A DNA stretch of 64,000 bases from Acidocella sp. 20-57-95 (lineage in GTDB: Bacteria; Pseudomonadota; Alphaproteobacteria; Acetobacterales; Acetobacteraceae). A program made the translations under genes and the position numbers. Below, in pieces: positions 1 through 9,300 of this stretch (positions are counted from its first letter, which is position 1; each line of letters opens with the position of its first letter). Below the pieces are notes generated by a model that searched no databases, was not told the DNA's origin, and saw only the letters and a program-made list of their open reading frames with translations. The DNA lies in the NCBI GenBank assembly GCA_002255575.1, contig NCAT01000009.1, positions 62,001 through 126,000 of the forward strand, read 5' to 3'.

Positions 1-156
1 CAAGGTCTCAAGCCAGTATTGTTGGTTCAAGGAGGCCTGCGCCGGACGGTCGCACGGGTGTTGGGCAGCACCATGCCGGTGATCGCTTTAGAGGAAATAC
101 CGGAGAGCATGAAGTTGCAGGTTGTGCAAACGGCTGTTGGCACGGCAGATGAATGA
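1..156 (+). CDS. flhA: Flagellar export protein FlhA, C-terminal end (partial)
   Basis: The window opens inside a reading frame whose last 51 residues resemble the cytoplasmic C-terminus of FlhA: a PVLLVQGGLRRTVARVL stretch followed by a PVIALEEIP segment and a short tail. FlhA is the large export-gate membrane protein of the flagellar type III secretion system, and its C-terminal domain docks chaperone-substrate complexes. The 5' part lies outside the window. The stop overlaps the proposed fliA start by 8 bp. The flagellar neighbours support the call. Confidence 0.8.
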   Translation, partial: QGLKPVLLVQGGLRRTVARVLGSTMPVIALEEIPESMKLQVVQTAVGTADE

Positions 157-709
157 CATGACCATACCGCCAGATGCGGAATTGAGCGCAATGTATGGTG
201 GTTGGATTAAGCGCACGGCACTTTACTTGAAAGTTAAAATGCCTTGGGCGGATCTCGATGAATTATTGCAGTCGGGCGCCATTGGTATGCTCGAGGCTTT
301 GAAGCGTTACGATGCCGGCCTGGGTGTAGAGTTTCCGGTGTTTGCGGCACGGCGCATCCGCGGCGCAATGATCGACAGCCTGCGGCGTGACGGCGTACGA
401 CGCCGCGGCGAATGTACTTTCGACACCGAACAGGTTGAGGTGACAAATTTTCAAAGCGGAAATGTTAGCGAAGATCCTTTAAGCCATTTATTACGAACTG
501 ATCGCCAAACGAGCCTGGCTGCTGCCCTTAAGACCCTGCCAAGCTTGGAGTACCGGGTGCTGGCACTGCATTTTAATGAAGAGCTCAATAACCGCGAAAT
601 TGCGTTGGTTCTTGATATAAGCGAAGGCTACGCATCGCGGCTTCGTAAGCGGGCCTTAACCAGTCTCGCGGTATTACTAACCACCCAGTTGAATGGAGAG
701 ACCGTGTAA
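149..709 (+). CDS. fliA: Flagellar sigma factor FliA (sigma-28 type)
   Basis: A 186-residue sigma-70-family protein. Region 2 lies at about residues 10-90 (core binding and -10 recognition, with the DLDELLQSGAIGMLEALKRYD and ARRIRGAMIDSLRRD segments). A region 4 helix-turn-helix lies at about 130-178 (LPSLEYRVLALHF, then NNREIALVLDISEGYASRLRKRA cut over two helices). It is shorter than enterobacterial FliA (about 240 residues), with a reduced linker. ATG 149 overlaps the flhA end; ATG 158 is also possible, while an in-frame TTG at 122 would extend it without support. The stop overlaps motA in TAATG. A probable FlgM anti-sigma factor is encoded 13 kb downstream in the same locus. Confidence 0.85.
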   Translation: MNDMTIPPDAELSAMYGGWIKRTALYLKVKMPWADLDELLQSGAIGMLEALKRYDAGLGVEFPVFAARRIRGAMIDSLRRDGVRRRGECTFDTEQVEVTNFQSGNVSEDPLSHLLRTDRQTSLAAALKTLPSLEYRVLALHFNEELNNREIALVLDISEGYASRLRKRALTSLAVLLTTQLNGETV

Positions 710-1515
710 TGTCTGGCGTTGTTGGTATCATTGCTGCTTTTGCCGTGGTGATCCTCGGCAGCCTATCAGATGGCGATCCTTTGTCAGCTTTGTTCAGCGT
801 CACCGCCATTATCATCGTATTTGGCGGCACGTTCGCCGCAATTCTCACGCAGTTTGGTTTTGGGCACGTGCTCACCGGATTGAGGGGGTTGAGTTGGCTG
901 ATTAAACCGCCCAAATCTGACATTAACGGGTTTATCGAGAAAATTGCCACCTGGTCCAATCTGGCGCGCAGCCAAGGCACCTTGGCGCTTGAAGGTGAAT
1001 TAGCATCAGAGACAGATGTTTTTCTGCGTAAGGGGCTGCAGCTTATTATCGATAATACCAGTGCTGAGGATTTGTACCCGGTACTTTCCGCCATTGCTGC
1101 CAATGCCGAACATGCGGATATGATTGCCGGGGAAGTCTGGGAAGCCGCTGGCGGCTACACGCCCACCATTGGTGTGATGGGCGCTGTGTTAGGGTTGATC
1201 CATGTGATGATGCGGCTCGACCATCCGGAAGAGCTCGGCGAAGGTGTCGCCACCGCGTTTGTTGCCACGATCTATGGCGTTGGGGCAGCAAACTTAATTT
1301 TTCTGCCGCTCGGCACCAGATTTGCTGCGGTTGCCGAAGCCCGCGCGCGCGAGCGGGAGATTATCATTCAAGGTTTCGCACTACTCGCGGAAGGCAAGCC
1401 CGGCATTCTCATCCGCCAAAATCTGCAAAGCTTGCTCGCGGACCATGGCAAAAAGGCCAGTAAAAAATCTGCTGATAATGAAGCGATCGGTGAACCCGCC
1501 GAACAAGCGGCCTAA
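709..1515 (+). CDS. motA: Flagellar motor stator protein MotA/MotC-type
   Basis: A 268-residue membrane protein of the MotA/TolQ/ExbB family. Two hydrophobic helices lie at the N-terminus (about residues 3-20 and 28-48) and two more near 145-165 and 180-200, separated by a cytoplasmic loop. The GGYTPTIGVMGAVLGLIHVM and FVATIYGVGAANLIFLPLG segments are the typical pore-lining helices of this family. The short form resembles PomA/MotC rather than the longer enterobacterial MotA. Together with MotB it forms the ion channel that drives flagellar rotation. It overlaps fliA (TAATG) and is followed 3 nt later by motB. Confidence 0.9.
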   Translation: MSGVVGIIAAFAVVILGSLSDGDPLSALFSVTAIIIVFGGTFAAILTQFGFGHVLTGLRGLSWLIKPPKSDINGFIEKIATWSNLARSQGTLALEGELASETDVFLRKGLQLIIDNTSAEDLYPVLSAIAANAEHADMIAGEVWEAAGGYTPTIGVMGAVLGLIHVMMRLDHPEELGEGVATAFVATIYGVGAANLIFLPLGTRFAAVAEARAREREIIIQGFALLAEGKPGILIRQNLQSLLADHGKKASKKSADNEAIGEPAEQAA

Positions 1516-1518
1516 CAT

Positions 1519-2358
1519 ATGCAAATTCCAGCCAAGCCGAAACCTGCCAAAAAGCCGCCGAATCATGAGCGATGGGTGATCAGCTACGCGGATTTGCTGA
1601 CCTTGCTGCTGGCATTATTTGTGGTGCTGTATGCATCCTCCACCCGTGACAAGCAAAAATTGGCGGCGGAGGCGCAGAGTTTGACCAAGGCGTTTCATGG
1701 CACGCCGATTGCCGTCGTCAATCATAATACCGCCGGGCGCGGCATTATGCCGCACCAGATATCTGCGATACCAACACCAAAGCCAACCCCATCAGTTGCC
1801 AAGCCCCCCGTCGTGACCCCCAATCCGATGCCGCCGCCAGTGAAGGATGAGTCGCATTTACCGAAGGCTTTGTCGAGCAAGATGGAATCCGAGATGCTGG
1901 CATTGCAGAAAGTTGAGGCTGAGTTGAAATCAGTCTTGCAGCCGCTGACAGCAAAAAATCAGGTCTCCATGAAGGCCGAACCGCTGACATTGACCATACA
2001 GCTTAATGATTCGGTGTTGTTTCCGTCGGGCCAAGCCATTCTTATCCCGCAAGCGCAGGCTTTATTGGATCAGGTAGCGGATCGTTTGGCCAAACTACCT
2101 TCGGCCTTCAACATTGTTATTCAAGGCTTTACCGATAACCAGCCAATCGACACGCTGCAATTTCCGTCCAATTGGTCATTATCGGCTGAGCGGGCGGCCA
2201 CAGTTGTTGAGTTATTTGCGACCAAATCCATCGACGGTACCAGGCTTTCGGCACAAGGTTTTGCGGAATTTGCGCCGATCGCCAGCAATGCAACGCCGGA
2301 TGGGCGGGCGCAAAATCGTCGTGTCTCCATAATCATTCACGCGCCAGACCCACCATGA
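1519..2358 (+). CDS. motB: Flagellar motor stator protein MotB
   Basis: A 279-residue protein with a short Lys/Pro-rich cytoplasmic N-terminus and a single transmembrane helix at about residues 20-40. That helix contains the essential ion-binding aspartate in SYADLLTLLLALFVVLYA (D25). A Pro-rich linker follows at about 85-115, then a C-terminal OmpA/MotB peptidoglycan-binding domain at about 150-275 (IQGFTDNQP and a NRRVSI ending). It partners MotA to anchor the stator to the cell wall. Its stop overlaps the next gene by ATGA. Confidence 0.92.
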   Translation: MQIPAKPKPAKKPPNHERWVISYADLLTLLLALFVVLYASSTRDKQKLAAEAQSLTKAFHGTPIAVVNHNTAGRGIMPHQISAIPTPKPTPSVAKPPVVTPNPMPPPVKDESHLPKALSSKMESEMLALQKVEAELKSVLQPLTAKNQVSMKAEPLTLTIQLNDSVLFPSGQAILIPQAQALLDQVADRLAKLPSAFNIVIQGFTDNQPIDTLQFPSNWSLSAERAATVVELFATKSIDGTRLSAQGFAEFAPIASNATPDGRAQNRRVSIIIHAPDPP

Positions 2359-2657
2359 GCCATCATCCCCCAGCCAATGAGCCGGTCATGCCAAAAAAAG
2401 CCCAATCCAAGACCGGCAAACATCATCGCACCAGTTGGAAACCTGGATTCCTGTTGGCGTCCATCAACCTATTTTGGGCAGCAGCCCATGAGCCGCCGAT
2501 TTTTTCAATCACCAGTATGGTGGTATGGTTGCTCGGCTGTGTCACGGTAGGATTATTGACCAAAGCAATTTTGGTGGTTGCAGAACCATTGTCTCGGCTG
2601 GTTGTTAGCCGTGTGCGCCAACATCTTAAAACCAGCCGTGAACAACAAGGCGCATGA
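2355..2657 (+). CDS. Small unknown membrane protein in the flagellar operon
   Basis: A 100-residue protein I do not recognise. It has a basic, His/Lys-rich N-terminus (residues 1-30), one or two hydrophobic stretches at about 32-45 and 49-75 (SMVVWLLGCVTVGLLTKAIL) and a charged C-terminal tail. ATGA overlaps with both motB and fliH argue that it is truly translated as part of the operon. Its position between the stator genes and the export ATPase accessory genes suggests a motor or basal-body accessory role, but that is inference only. Confidence 0.6.
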   Translation: MSHHPPANEPVMPKKAQSKTGKHHRTSWKPGFLLASINLFWAAAHEPPIFSITSMVVWLLGCVTVGLLTKAILVVAEPLSRLVVSRVRQHLKTSREQQGA

Positions 2658-3328
2658 GCTTTATCGTCGTTTCTCCCGGTAGCCAAAGGCCATTTGGCAA
2701 TAAGCAGGTTATTGAGCCTGAAATTTTGGACACTGTCCGCCAGACGGAAGAAATCGACCTGCGTGTGCAGCAGGAACTTGCACGATGCCGGGCAGCAGCA
2801 GAGGCGGAAGGCCGCAGCGTGGGGCTGGCTGCCGGGCGGCAGGAAGGTTGGCAGGAGGGGCGCCGGGAAGCGACCGCCGAAATGCAATCAGCCAGCGCCG
2901 CCCTGCGCGATGCTTGGTCCCAATTGGCTGCACCGCTGGCCCAAAAGGAGCGTGACCTGGCGGCGCTGGTTACCGATCTCGCTTTTGAACTGGCACGGCA
3001 CATTGTCGGCAGTGAGGTGAAGGCAAGTGCTGCCAGCCTGCAGACATTAGTTACAGATTTAATTCTGGAGGCGGCGACCGAATGCAAACCGGGGCAGACA
3101 ATTTTGGTGCGGCTGCACCCCACAGACCATGCAGTGATTGTCGGCACCACGGATGTAGCGACGGTAAATCTACTGGCCGACGGCAAGATCACGCAAGGCG
3201 GTGCCATGGTAGAAATTCTGAATCCGGATGGCGATGCATCTGGGCAGCCAAGTTGGGATGCGACCCTTGAAGCCCGGATTGATGCCATCAGGACCAGCCT
3301 GGCCCTGAACCGCGATACACACGCATGA
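2654..3328 (+). CDS. fliH: Flagellar assembly protein FliH
   Basis: A 224-residue protein of the FliH/YscL family, the regulator and stalk of the flagellar export ATPase. The middle (about residues 35-85) is rich in Ala, Glu, Arg and Gly with GLAAGRQEGWQEGRREA, typical of the FliH helical region with small-residue repeats. The C-terminal half (about 95-215) has the family pattern ending in LVRLHPTDHAVI. It overlaps the preceding small gene and fliI by ATGA, which fits cotranslation with its partner FliI. Confidence 0.85.
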   Translation: MSFIVVSPGSQRPFGNKQVIEPEILDTVRQTEEIDLRVQQELARCRAAAEAEGRSVGLAAGRQEGWQEGRREATAEMQSASAALRDAWSQLAAPLAQKERDLAALVTDLAFELARHIVGSEVKASAASLQTLVTDLILEAATECKPGQTILVRLHPTDHAVIVGTTDVATVNLLADGKITQGGAMVEILNPDGDASGQPSWDATLEARIDAIRTSLALNRDTHA

Positions 3329-4602
3329 TCACCATGGAACATGTGCGTAACCTGGCCACGGAGCGGGTACGCGAAGCCCTGACATTCGGCCCGGTTTGCC
3401 GCTATGGCCAAATTACGCGCTGCCATGGCGATGTTCTGCATGCGAGCGGCCTGCGTGCCCCGGTTGGCTCTCGGGTTATCATCGAAACCGCCGACGGTCT
3501 GGCGAGCGGGGATGTGGTGGGGTTTGAAGCCAGGGTGCTGCTGGTGATGGCTGAGCAAGGCACGCGTGGCATTATGCCAGGAGCACGGGTGCAGGTGGAA
3601 CACGCGGCCGCAGCACCGATGATGGGAAGCGCGCTGCTTGGCCGCGTGATCGATGGGCGTGGCAACCCGCTAGATGGTAAACTTCCGCCAGACGCGGCCG
3701 AGCCTTGGCCATTATTGGGCGTGCCGGTCAACCCTATGTTACGAAACCGAATTGAGGCGCCGTTTGATGTCGGGGTACGTGCCATTAATGCGCTGGCGAC
3801 GTTAGGGCGCGGTATGCGCGTCGGGCTGTTTGCTGGCAGCGGCGTGGGCAAAACCACCTTGCTTGGGATGATGGCCCGCTATGCCGAGGCCGATATTGTG
3901 GTGGTCGGCATGATCGGCGAGCGCGGGCGAGAGATAAGGGAATTCATTGAGGATCATTTAGGTGAAGCACAACGGCGTAGCGTGGTGGTGGCCTCGCCGG
4001 CGGATGACACCGCGTTAGGGCGTCTGCATGGGGCCTATCGGGCTGCCGCCATCGCCGAATATTGGCGGGCCCAGGGGCGGCATGTGCTGCTGCTAGTTGA
4101 TTCCCTCACCCGGCTGGCAATGGCGTTGCGCGAAATTGGGCTGGCGGTGGGCGAGCCGCCAGCCACCAAAGGCTATCCGCCCTCGGTATTCGGGGCGCTC
4201 TCGGCCTATGTGGAGCGAGCCGGCAACGGCATGGCAGGCCAGGGTTCGATCACCGCGATCTACACCGTACTGGTGGAAGGTGACGACCATGTGGGTGACC
4301 CGGTGGCCGATACGGCGCGCTCGGTGCTGGATGGACATATTGTGCTCTCGCGCGCGATGGTTGAGGCCGCGATCTATCCGCCGGTTGATATTGCCGCCTC
4401 ACTCTCGAGGTCGATGCCCGCAATCGTGAGTGCGGCGCACCAACATGCGGCTTCACGGTTTCGTGCCCTTTGGTGCCGCAGGCTGGAAAAGCAGGATATT
4501 ATCGATCTCGGTGCCTATGTGCCTGGGCGGGATTTAGTGCTGGATGAAGCGATCAGGCGGGGGCCGGCCATGGATGACAAAGTCTGCCGTCTCGCTTGCT
4601 GA
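3325..4602 (+). CDS. fliI: Flagellum-specific export ATPase FliI (3' end probably frameshifted)
   Basis: A 425-residue ATPase related to F1 beta subunits. Walker A is AGSGVGKT at residues 170-177, Walker B lies in HVLLLVDSLTRLAMA, and the family signature GEPPATKGYPPSVFGAL follows. It energises substrate unfolding and export with FliH and FliJ. The frame ends abruptly after AMDDKVCRLAC. The adjacent +1 frame instead continues with a tail typical of FliI (SAVSLADSLAALQATL) and stops at 4645 in an ATGA overlap with fliJ. An extra base near 4577-4583, perhaps in the AAA run, would explain this. It may be a real mutation, programmed shifting or an assembly error. Confidence 0.9.
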   Translation: MITMEHVRNLATERVREALTFGPVCRYGQITRCHGDVLHASGLRAPVGSRVIIETADGLASGDVVGFEARVLLVMAEQGTRGIMPGARVQVEHAAAAPMMGSALLGRVIDGRGNPLDGKLPPDAAEPWPLLGVPVNPMLRNRIEAPFDVGVRAINALATLGRGMRVGLFAGSGVGKTTLLGMMARYAEADIVVVGMIGERGREIREFIEDHLGEAQRRSVVVASPADDTALGRLHGAYRAAAIAEYWRAQGRHVLLLVDSLTRLAMALREIGLAVGEPPATKGYPPSVFGALSAYVERAGNGMAGQGSITAIYTVLVEGDDHVGDPVADTARSVLDGHIVLSRAMVEAAIYPPVDIAASLSRSMPAIVSAAHQHAASRFRALWCRRLEKQDIIDLGAYVPGRDLVLDEAIRRGPAMDDKVCRLAC

Positions 4603-4641
4603 CAGTCTGGCCGCCTTGCAAGCTACCCTGTCAGACAAACC

Positions 4642-5073
4642 ATGAAGCCGCGCACCATCGCACGGCTAGATTTGATGACCGCCGCCAAGGAAGCACAAAT
4701 TCGCAACGAGATAAGCCAACTCACTGCAAAATTGGCGGATCTGGCAGAGCAACGGCGTATGTTAAGCCGCTATCACGATCAATTGGGGCAGAGCTGGCGG
4801 GCAAGCGGTGTGATTTCCGCCAGCACCGCGCAAAGGGCTGGAACTTTTGTGACAGTCGCACGGCTTGCCGATGCACAGATTATGGCATTGGAAAGCCAAA
4901 GCAAAACCCAACTCGCTCAGGCATTACAAAACCTGGCTGCTATACAAAGCCGACGAGGCGGGCTGGAGCAAGCCGCGAAGCACGCATGGCAGGCCGATGA
5001 TCGTCGCAATGAACATAAACATGATCTGGAATTGACCAGCCAATACCGCCGCAAACAAAACACCATGACATGA
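4642..5073 (+). CDS. fliJ: FliJ-like flagellar export chaperone
   Basis: A 143-residue, almost entirely helical, charged protein predicted to form a two-stranded coiled coil (Gln, Lys, Glu and Ala rich throughout, no proline after residue 3). FliJ proteins are about this size, bind the FliI hexamer and recycle export chaperones. Sequence similarity to FliJ is low, as usual for the family, so the call rests mainly on its position directly after fliI. If fliI is read through its apparent frameshift, the two genes overlap by ATGA like the others in this operon. Confidence 0.65.
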   Translation: MKPRTIARLDLMTAAKEAQIRNEISQLTAKLADLAEQRRMLSRYHDQLGQSWRASGVISASTAQRAGTFVTVARLADAQIMALESQSKTQLAQALQNLAAIQSRRGGLEQAAKHAWQADDRRNEHKHDLELTSQYRRKQNTMT

Positions 5074-5169
5074 ATTTTTCCGGCATGCGCACAAACAAAA
5101 TAATTTGGTAAGTTTTACAGGTTAGATCCATGTGATAAGCAGCGTTGGTGCGCTGTGCAGGAGACTCTA

Positions 5170-6375
5170 GTGCAGTCGTCATTCTACACGAATTTCTCAA
5201 GCGGGGTGGCGGCGCAAGAAACCCAGCTTGCCACGCTGCAACAGCAAATCTCAACCGGGCTGGCTGTGCAAACCCCGGACCAAAACCCGGCAGCGTTTCA
5301 AACGGCGACGCTGGCGAATGACCAAATCAATGCGCTGTCTAATAACATCAACACCCAGGCAACCATTCAAACGCAACTTGGTAGCGTGAACGATGTTTAC
5401 CATTCAGTTTCAACCCTCTTCAATAACGTGCAGTCGGTACTGGAACAGGTGCTCAATGGCACCACCAACCAGCAAAATTTGCAATCACTCGGTACGCAAA
5501 TCCAGGCGGCGCAGCAGCAATTGGTGGGGCTTGGAAATACCAGTAGCGCCAATGGTACCTATTTATTTGGCGGCTCGCGCGGTAGCATCCCACCGTTCCA
5601 AACTGGACCTAATCAAAGTGTTCTTTATTTAGGAGATGGCGGGCAAAGCCAAGCTGCTATTGCGCCTGACGTCTCAGCCTCCACAATTGCCAATGGCGAC
5701 GCATTTACATCAGGTTTATCTGGCAATGGGTTTGCCTCGGTTGCGGCCAGTAGCACCAATAGCGGCACTGGCGTACTGATCGCGCAAGGCATTACCAACC
5801 CGGTTGCCGCCGCAGCATTTCAGGCGGGTAGCTCCCCCATCACGCTCAGCATTGCGGCCGGTAGCAGCGGGCTGACATATACGGCCAGCCAGTCTGGCAG
5901 CACGATCTCGAGCGGTGCCGTAACGGATGGAGGATCAATCCAATTATCGGGGTTAAATTTTCAAATCAACGGGACAGCGGCAGCTGGGGACAGCTTCACC
6001 ATCTCGCCAAGTCGTCCGCAATCGTCTTTCACTTTATTGCAAAATATCTATAACAACATGACCAGCATTGCCGGCACACCGGCGCAAGCGGCACAAACCC
6101 GCACGGCGCTAAATGATAATCTTGCCTCGCTAGCGCAGTACCAACAAACAATCCTCACAGCACAGGCGCAGACTGGCGTGACACTGCAAGCCATTGCGAA
6201 TGCTGCGACCAGCGATGCGAACCAGCAAACCTCGCTGCAAAGTACGGTTCAAAATGCGGTCGGTGCAAATACAGCGACAGCGATAACGCAGCTTGACCAA
6301 ACATCCACAGCCATTCAAGCGGCGATGAAAGCCTTTGCGAGTGTGCAGAGCCTAGACTTGTTTAAGTACCTCTAA
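5170..6375 (+). CDS. flgL: Flagellar hook-filament junction protein FlgL
   Basis: A 401-residue flagellin-fold protein. The N-terminal D0/D1 helices (about residues 1-135) contain QQQISTGLAVQTPDQNPAAF and a YLFGG segment near 135, both typical of FlgL. A Ser/Gly/Thr-rich variable middle follows at about 140-285, then a C-terminal helical D1/D0 region ending in QSLDLFKYL. I chose GTG 5170 because a GGAG motif precedes it by about 8 nt; GTG 5155 would add five residues. It joins the hook to the filament and is followed 11 nt later by the large glycosyltransferase. Confidence 0.85.
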   Translation: MQSSFYTNFSSGVAAQETQLATLQQQISTGLAVQTPDQNPAAFQTATLANDQINALSNNINTQATIQTQLGSVNDVYHSVSTLFNNVQSVLEQVLNGTTNQQNLQSLGTQIQAAQQQLVGLGNTSSANGTYLFGGSRGSIPPFQTGPNQSVLYLGDGGQSQAAIAPDVSASTIANGDAFTSGLSGNGFASVAASSTNSGTGVLIAQGITNPVAAAAFQAGSSPITLSIAAGSSGLTYTASQSGSTISSGAVTDGGSIQLSGLNFQINGTAAAGDSFTISPSRPQSSFTLLQNIYNNMTSIAGTPAQAAQTRTALNDNLASLAQYQQTILTAQAQTGVTLQAIANAATSDANQQTSLQSTVQNAVGANTATAITQLDQTSTAIQAAMKAFASVQSLDLFKYL

Positions 6376-6386
6376 AGGGAAGCCCA

Positions 6387-9300
6387 ATGTCTAATGCTAT
6401 TTTCATCGCGGGCTATTATCGCAGTGGCACGTCTGCCTTGGCCGGCGCCCTACAACGGCTGGGTATTACGCTGCATAATGATGCCGAGCCGAATGAGCAT
6501 AATCCACTTGGGTTTTATGAAATCCCTGAGTTGATAGAGTTTGATGTGGCTTTATTCCAGCATCTCGGTGTGGAGTGGACTGATTTGCGCGGGCTGCCAG
6601 ATGGCTGGTGGACGCGCGCAGATATGGCCAGCCATATTGCAAAACTCGACGAAATTTTACGGCGGCGCTTTGCCTCGGACCCGCTATGGGGACTGAAACA
6701 CCCCCATCTTTGCCGCCTGTTTCCGCTCTATGCGCGGGCTGTGGCACAAGCTGGGCATAAGTTGCACGCCATCCATATCACCCGCGATCCATGGAGTGTG
6801 GCCACCAGCCAGCACCGTAAAAATAATTTGTCGCGTGCCCATGCGGTGCTTCTGTGGGTTGATTATCTGATTTCCGCTGAGCGCCACGCCCGCAATGTGC
6901 CGCGCTGCTGGTTGACCTATCAGGACTTGCTAGCCCAACCCGCAGTGCAATTACGGCACATTGAAAAGTCGCTCGGCTTAGAGATTTGCGCGCAAAGCCG
7001 GAAGGGTTTGCAAGAGGCGGCAGCTTCGCTAACAGCCACGCTCAATCGCGCCCAACCGGTACCGGACAATGATCTGTTTCCGCCGCTAAAAAAATTAGCT
7101 ACGCAATTATGGGAAGCCGTGCAGGCGCGCGATGACACACCAGCCACATGGCATGGTTTCGCAACTGCCCGCGATGAGTTGATTGGGTTTCTCAGCGAAG
7201 TTGGCAGTAGTGGGGCGGCGGCGTTGCCAGGCTTTGGGACACCCATAGCCTTCCAAACCGCCGGGCAGCCGGAAGCGACTATTTTGCGTCCCTTGGAACG
7301 TCTGGATGAGGCGGCAAAAACACGGTTGCTTTCCCTACGTGATACATCACCGCCGCTGCCAAGCTTAAGCGTTTATATTGCCGCACCGCCACACCGGGCC
7401 CACGCCATTGCCGAGACGCTCAGCTCACTCCGGGCACAATGGCACGTGCCGGAGGTTATCCAAATTATCTCGGTGGACGCGGCCGAAATTGCCGGCGAAA
7501 CCACCATGCGTGTTGGTGCTGAGGCTGGTCTTATCACCGAAGCTTTATGCGCCGCCATGAACACCGCAACGACTGATTATACGGCCATGATCAATGCCGG
7601 CGATACGGTGGCGCTAGATGCGTGTCTGCGCTTTGCGCTGGCCGCAGCCCAGAGCCAGGCGGATATGATTTATTGCGATGAAATCGTACCGCGCGATCAA
7701 GGCGCCTGGGTACGTTACAAGCCGGGCTGGGATGTAACGCGCTTACGGCAAGCCGCCTATATTGGCGATTGGGTTTGGTACCGTACCGCAAAACTTGTTC
7801 AAATTGGCGGTTTCAACCCGGCTATGGCCGGGGTTGAGGAATATGATGTGCAACTGCGCAACGCCGAAGCAAGTGCGAATGTTGTGAGATTGCCAGAAAC
7901 CTTGTTCACGCGCGCACTGCATAGTCGGCGCGACAATATTCCCTCCACCATTTTTGGCGCACGGGCCATTGCGGCCGTTACGGCGCATCTGGCGCGTAGC
8001 GGCCTGCCAGCCGCTGTGCAGCAGCGCCGCCATTTTGGGTTGTTTGAACATCAACGCGAAACTGCCGATCCGGGTACATCCATTATCATACTGTGTGATG
8101 GTGCCGATGTGCCGATGCTCGACCGTTGGCTAACTGATTTATTATCGAGCCATTTGCTTACAGGACCCGTGATCCTTGCCGGTAGTGAGATGGCACCAAC
8201 AACGTTGCGGTATTTGGCAGAAGTGCATGCCAGGGCAGAGGTTTTGGAGGGCAAGGTGCTCGCCGTGCCGCCCGTACCGGGGCTGACCGAGGCTGAGGCG
8301 TTACGGCAAGCCGTGATGCTCACGCGAGGTGATTTGGTTGCTATCATCGAAGCGCGTGCGGTTGCCGTCCTGCCTGACTGGTCAGCCGCCTTACGCAGCC
8401 GTCTGGCCGACGCAGGCGTGGCGATCGCCGCGGCGCGCACCCTGGTTCCGTTGGGCAAAGACCATAATCGTTTCAGCGTGCAAGGGCCGATTATTCGTGG
8501 GGCTGATACCAGGCTAGGCGCAGGCCACCTAGCCGATGATCCTGGTCCCGGTGGCTGGCTCGCGGTGGACCAGGAAGCGAGTGCGGTTGCACCGCCCGGT
8601 TTGTTGGCCCGCCGTACTGCACTTGCCGCTTGCCAGTTTAACAATCTTACCGGTGATGCGTTGTGGGTTGATCTCTGTGCACAAATCCGTGCTGGCGGTG
8701 GCCGGATCGTTTGGGTGCCGGATGTGCCGTTCATTATGCACGGCAATGCCATCCGCGCGGATTATCAGGCTGCGTTCCGCAATGGCTCGCCTGCTGCCAA
8801 AGCTCTGCCCTGGGCGGATGAATATCACCACCCGGCCCTCTCGCTGCGGGGCGATTTGCTGGCCGCTGAACAACGCCACGGGCTGGTACGCGCAGCGCCG
8901 CCTGACCCAATATCGCTATTGCTGAGCGGTCCTGCTGAGGCCGGACACGCATTGCTAAATGCCGCACGTGCCTGGCGGGCTGCCGGGCTCATCGAAGCCA
9001 ACTGGGTGGGGGACCATTTATTGGCTGCTGAAATAGGCCGCCGCGCGCCTTCCGTCTGGGTGCGGATTAATCCGGAGTCACCGGCGCCCGAACATGCTTT
9101 GCCATATCAGGCCGTGTACACCGAAGCGCCGTCTCAAGCCGCGAAACCAACCATTGCGGCGGCGAAAAATATATTTGGCACCTCGCCGTCTGTGGTTGCC
9201 AAACTGCGCAAGCTCTGCCCACCGGGGCGGCATGTAGGGCTCTGGCGGCCGGCGCTTTCGCAAGCAATTTGGCAAAACCTGCCAACCGCCACCGGATTGA

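Noticed and set aside
2626..3603. Long - strand open frame opposite fliH/fliI
   Set aside because: It is antisense to two well-supported genes, low in recognisable motifs and rich in Arg/Ser/Ala as expected from a complementary GC-rich frame.
4596..5000. Alternative open frame overlapping fliJ
   Set aside because: It begins inside the fliI-fliJ junction and lacks the helical coiled-coil composition expected of FliJ, which the other frame shows well.
5100..5169. Sigma-28 promoter before flgL (TAAG ... GTGATAA)
   Set aside because: The spacing is too long and the -10 match too weak to list as a feature.
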